Assembly (NCBI RefSeq): GCF_036227325.1 | Contig: NZ_CP109467.1 | Location: 4,650,001 to 4,714,000, forward strand | Source of the DNA: Streptomyces sp. NBC_01465 | Lineage (GTDB): Bacteria > Actinomycetota > Actinomycetes > Streptomycetales > Streptomycetaceae | Reading direction: 5' to 3' | DNA length: 64,000 nt | Shown here: in pieces, positions 61,279 through 64,000 of the stretch | How positions within the stretch are numbered: the first letter of the stretch is position 1 | How the letters are laid out: every line of letters begins with the position of its first letter | Made by a program: the position numbers and the translations under genes | Notes under the pieces: generated by a model | Told to the model about the DNA's origin: nothing | What the model saw: only the letters and a program-made list of their open reading frames with translations | The model's database searches: none

Positions 61279-61716
61279 TTACTCGCCGAGGGCCCGCACC
61301 TCGTAGTGGAGGGTTTTGTCGCGCTGGATGCGGTGCGCGATCGGCACGCCGATGCCGTGCATGACGGGGTGCTTGCGCCGGAGGAGGCGGGCGGCGCGCT
61401 TGCACTCGTCACTGCCCGCGTCGAGCAGCCGCACCTGCGCCTTGAAGGCGGGCCCGGTGGGTGAGCCACGGAGGGTGGAGGGCGCGATCTCCACCTCGGG
61501 GAAGTTCCGCATCCGCTTGGCCTTGCCGGATTTGGCGTAGGTACGGATGTAGGCGTGATCCCCGTCGACGGCGATGGAGACGGGGGTCCCGACGCTGGTG
61601 CCGTCGCGCTTGTGGGTGGTGAGGAGGACGGCGTACTGCTTGGTGAGGGGGGCGAGCGCGGGGCTCGCTGGGCTTGTCATGCCTTCCATACATGCACCGG
61701 AAAAGGGTTCTGTCAT
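61279..61716 (-). CDS. PPOX-class F420-dependent oxidoreductase-like protein
   Basis: The 145-aa split-barrel protein has the family elements YAVLLTTHKRDGTSVGTPVSIAV, YIRTYAKSGKAKRMRNFP and EIAPSTLRGSPTG. Family members bind F420 or FMN and reduce small molecules. GTG/ATG choices at the N-terminus are open: ATGs at 61716, 61689 and 61680 are all possible. The gene is divergent from the DUF4279-GNAT gene. Confidence 0.78.
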   Translation of the reverse strand: MTEPFSGACMEGMTSPASPALAPLTKQYAVLLTTHKRDGTSVGTPVSIAVDGDHAYIRTYAKSGKAKRMRNFPEVEIAPSTLRGSPTGPAFKAQVRLLDAGSDECKRAARLLRRKHPVMHGIGVPIAHRIQRDKTLHYEVRALGE

Positions 61717-61744
61717 CCCCTGGTTCCGTGCGTATTCTCGCCGG

Positions 61745-62617
61745 ATGTCACTTCGCCAGTACGTCTATTTCGCGTTGATCAGCGACAGCATCACGGCCGC
61801 CGAGATCACGGCGTTCGTGGGCGTCGAGCCCGATGAGACGCGGGTGTCGCGGCAGACGGGCCACCACCGGTGGAAGGTGGTCTGCCGCGAGCCCGCTCTG
61901 ACCGTCGACCAGCAGATCGACCGGGTGGTGGAGCGGCTGGCGCCGTACGCGGGGCGGATCGCGGAGCTGGGGGAGTCCGTGTCTGCCGTGCTGCAGGTCG
62001 TGCGCTACTTCAACGACGACGAGGAGCACGCCGCGTCCGGGGCCAACATCTTCGGCTGGCACCTGGAGCGGGACGTACTGGACTTCCTCGCGGCGACCGG
62101 GGCGGAACTGGATGTCGACGAGTACGACATGACGGATGCGGGCGCGCCGTACCACCTGGACACCGAGAGGCTCGAACTGCTGCCGCTGAAGCTGAAGTTC
62201 GCCGAGGAGATGGCTGCGGTGCTGGACGACCCGGAGCTGCCGGTGGAGGCGCTGCGGGCTCGTTACCTGCGGCAGATCCACGGGTCGCCCGAGCCCGGGG
62301 TGACCTGGTCGAACTGGGTGATTCGGTTGCGGGGGGAGGGGCAGCTCGTGGGGTTTGTGCAGGCCACTCTGGGGGGCGGGACCGCTGAGGTCGCCTGGGT
62401 TGTCGGGGAGCCCTGGCGGCGGCGGGGGATCGCCGCCGAGGCTGCGGGGGAGTTGGTGCGGTCGCTGGTTCTGGAGGACGGGGTGCGGGAGATCGTCGCG
62501 CACATCGATCCGGAGAACCTGGCGTCGGGTGCTGTCGCCAAGGCAGTTGGGCTCGTGCCGACCTCGGAGTCGCAGGACGGGGAAGTGCGGTGGCGGATGG
62601 ACGTCAGTGGGCGGTGA
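61745..62617 (+). CDS. DUF4279-GNAT fusion protein
   Basis: The 290-aa protein joins an N-terminal DUF4279 domain (about 1-130: YVYFALISDSITAAEITAFVG, RQTGHHRWKVV, FGWHLERDVLDFL) to a C-terminal GNAT acetyltransferase (about 139-286), with acetyl-CoA site EPWRRRGIAAEAAGELV (222-238) and NLASGAVAKAVGLV. The frame is continuous with no sign of a frameshift. DUF4279 occurs mostly alone in proteins of unknown role; a fusion to GNAT is uncommon. It may recognise a ligand or protein that the GNAT domain acetylates. It overlaps the convergent TetR gene by 14 bp. Confidence 0.8.
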   Translation: MSLRQYVYFALISDSITAAEITAFVGVEPDETRVSRQTGHHRWKVVCREPALTVDQQIDRVVERLAPYAGRIAELGESVSAVLQVVRYFNDDEEHAASGANIFGWHLERDVLDFLAATGAELDVDEYDMTDAGAPYHLDTERLELLPLKLKFAEEMAAVLDDPELPVEALRARYLRQIHGSPEPGVTWSNWVIRLRGEGQLVGFVQATLGGGTAEVAWVVGEPWRRRGIAAEAAGELVRSLVLEDGVREIVAHIDPENLASGAVAKAVGLVPTSESQDGEVRWRMDVSGR

Positions 62618-63266
62618 TGCCGTCCAGTGACGGGGCCAGGAGTGTGAAGGCTTCGGTCAGGAGGGCCATGGGGTCCTCCTTCGCATCGCTGTTGCTCCAG
62701 CGTTGCAGCACCGCGTCGAACGCCGTCAGGGCTGCCCCTGCTGCCAGTTGGGGGTAGAGACTCGTGGGGTCCAGGGACAGGCGGGCGGTCAGTTCCGTGG
62801 CCAGGTCGTCGCGCCACTGGGCCTGGCGTTCCAGGAAGCGGGCGCGCAGTGCGGGGGTGCGCAGGATGAGCTGGACCACCCGCAGCATCCGCTCGGAGTG
62901 GCCCGCGCAGGCGGCGACCGGGACCCTGACCGTGTGCAGCAGCGCCTCTGAGGGGCGCTCGGCGGCGGGGCGGGCCGTCAGTTCCGTACGCATGCCGACG
63001 CCCATGTCGGCCAGGAACTGGACGACCACGTCCTCCTTGGACGCGAAGTAGCGGAAGAATGTCCGCTTGGAGACACCGGCGGCGTTCACGATCTCGTCGA
63101 CGGTGACCCCGTCGAAGCCCTTCAGGGCCAGCAACTGCAGCGCCGCCTCGGTCAGTTCGTCGGAGACGAGGCGGCGTTTGCGTTCGGCCATGGTCATGGG
63201 CGTGGTTGCGGGCGTCTCGGGGTGCGCGGTCACTCCCACATCGTACCGGCATGCCGTCTGTGGCAC
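62604..63266 (-). CDS. TetR-family transcriptional regulator
   Basis: The 220-aa protein has an N-terminal TetR HTH (about 32-78: LTEAALQLLALKGFDGVTVDEIVNAAGVSKRTFFRYFASKE) and a variable helical C-terminal ligand domain. GTG at 63266 is preceded by AGGA at good spacing. It is divergent from an SDR gene, with a 15-bp dyad between their starts, so it is probably a repressor of that gene and itself. Confidence 0.88.
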   Translation of the reverse strand: MPQTACRYDVGVTAHPETPATTPMTMAERKRRLVSDELTEAALQLLALKGFDGVTVDEIVNAAGVSKRTFFRYFASKEDVVVQFLADMGVGMRTELTARPAAERPSEALLHTVRVPVAACAGHSERMLRVVQLILRTPALRARFLERQAQWRDDLATELTARLSLDPTSLYPQLAAGAALTAFDAVLQRWSNSDAKEDPMALLTEAFTLLAPSLDGITAH

Positions 63267-63279
63267 CTGGGTTCCTGCT

Positions 63280-63294
63280 TGACACCGAGTGTCA
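63280..63294. promoter_or_regulatory. candidate TetR operator
   Basis: TGACAC-cga-GTGTCA is a perfect inverted repeat with 6-bp arms, 14 bp from the TetR start and 21 bp from the SDR start. It overlaps a possible -35 hexamer TTGACA (63279-63284) for the SDR gene, so occupancy would block transcription. Confidence 0.6.
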
Positions 63295-63314
63295 TGAGGG
63301 GCAGCGTGTGTCGT

Positions 63315-64000
63315 ATGACATCACAGATACCGGACCAGACCGGGCGCGTGTTCGTCGTCACCGGAGCCGGCAGCGGGCTCGGCCTCGCCACCGCGCGGGC
63401 CCTCTCCCTCCGGGGCGGGCGCGTGATCCTTGCCGTACGGGACGAGGCGAAAGGGCGGCGGGCGGCCGATGCGATCACCGCTGCAGGGGTGCCGGGTGAG
63501 CTGCTTGAGGTGCGGGCGCTTGATCTCGCGGATCTGGGCTCCGTGCGGGATTTTGCCGCGCAGCTCCGCTCCGACCATCCGCACCTGGACGTGCTGATCA
63601 ACAACGCCGGGGTCATGGCCCCGCCCCGCACGCTCAGCCCGCAGGGGCACGAGCTGCAGTTCGCCACGAATCATCTGGGGCACTTCGCCCTCACCGGGCT
63701 GCTGCTCGGGATGCTGGCCGAAGGTGACAACCCCCGTGTCGTGACGGTGAGTTCGACCAATCACCGGCAGGGGCGGATCTTTTTCGACGACCTCTCCGGG
63801 GAAGCCTCGTACGCGCCCATGAAGTTCTACAACCAGTCCAAGCTCGCCAACGCGGTCTTCGGCCTGGAGCTCCACCGGCGGCTCACCGCGGCCGGCAGCC
63901 CGGTGCGCAGTCTGCTCGCCCACCCGGGGTACGCCGCCACCGGTCTGCAGACGAGCGGGCCGCGCGGTCTCGTGAAGCTGCTGTTCGGGCGGCTCCTCAT
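63315..64000 (+). CDS. short-chain dehydrogenase/reductase, 5' part
   Basis: ATG at 63315 opens an SDR that continues past the window edge, with 228 codons visible. Motifs are TGAGSGLG (16-23), NNAG, a VSS catalytic serine and YNQSK with the Tyr/Lys pair. The N-x-x-H-x-GHF stretch marks the retinol dehydrogenase-like oxidoreductase subgroup. The divergent TetR gene and the dyad suggest ligand-induced expression. Confidence 0.88.
   Translation, partial: MTSQIPDQTGRVFVVTGAGSGLGLATARALSLRGGRVILAVRDEAKGRRAADAITAAGVPGELLEVRALDLADLGSVRDFAAQLRSDHPHLDVLINNAGVMAPPRTLSPQGHELQFATNHLGHFALTGLLLGMLAEGDNPRVVTVSSTNHRQGRIFFDDLSGEASYAPMKFYNQSKLANAVFGLELHRRLTAAGSPVRSLLAHPGYAATGLQTSGPRGLVKLLFGRLL

Overview
The window is a piece of a Streptomyces chromosome, or that of a close relative. 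The support is very high GC with GC-rich third codon positions, many GTG starts and 4-bp ATGA/GTGA overlaps. It also carries the futalosine menaquinone genes mqnD and mqnB, an actinobacterial XPB helicase with its companion protein, DUF2530/DUF2771/DUF3027 families, and three copies of a Streptomyces-type intergenic repeat. No rRNA, tRNA, transposase, integrase or CRISPR array was recognised.

Region 1 (about 1-18.8 kb) is a biosynthetic gene cluster read almost entirely on the + strand. A divergent LuxR-type regulator stands at its left. It then encodes a hotdog thioesterase, a beta-lactamase-fold serine hydrolase, an efflux pump, an atypical KAS III-like enzyme, an FAD monooxygenase, and an ACP/KS/CLF core. 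An AfsA-type enzyme (the gamma-butyrolactone synthase family) and a HAD protein follow. The rest is a ketoreductase, two FabZ-like dehydratase subunits, a malonyltransferase, a complete acyl-CoA carboxylase set, a phosphopantetheinyl transferase and an SRPBCC protein. Ketoreductase plus dehydratases without an enoylreductase point to a highly reducing type II PKS making a polyene chain. The embedded AfsA suggests that the beta-ketoacyl chain is joined to a glycerol-type acceptor such as dihydroxyacetone phosphate. I do not recognise this combination as a named cluster, and it is the best candidate for an undescribed system. Its left edge may lie outside the window.

Region 2 (18.8-43.1 kb) is mostly core genome. 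It holds a HelD-type helicase, a GT87-like mannosyltransferase, XPB and its companion, a VanZ protein, and a large beta-helix-like membrane protein. A siderophore-type ABC transporter follows, with a candidate iron box. Next come a HAD phosphatase, a cold-shock protein with a structured leader, a secreted protein preceded by a short leader peptide of the SRRHVDL type, mqnD/mqnB, a DUF2771 lipoprotein, an MFS protein and DUF3027. A 111-bp tandem repeat (about four copies) lies at the 3' end of mqnD.

Region 3 (43.3-64 kb) has a 1,069-aa sacsin/Hsp90-like ATPase, two tandem paralogous secreted proteins, a polysaccharide deacetylase, a CtpE-like P-type ATPase, and DUF2530 with an NCS2 purine permease. 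It continues with a MarR/MFS pair with a candidate operator, several small enzymes, a protein resembling pentameric ligand-gated ion channels with three extra N-terminal helices, a DUF4279-GNAT fusion, and a divergent TetR/SDR pair with a candidate shared operator. The SDR runs off the right end.
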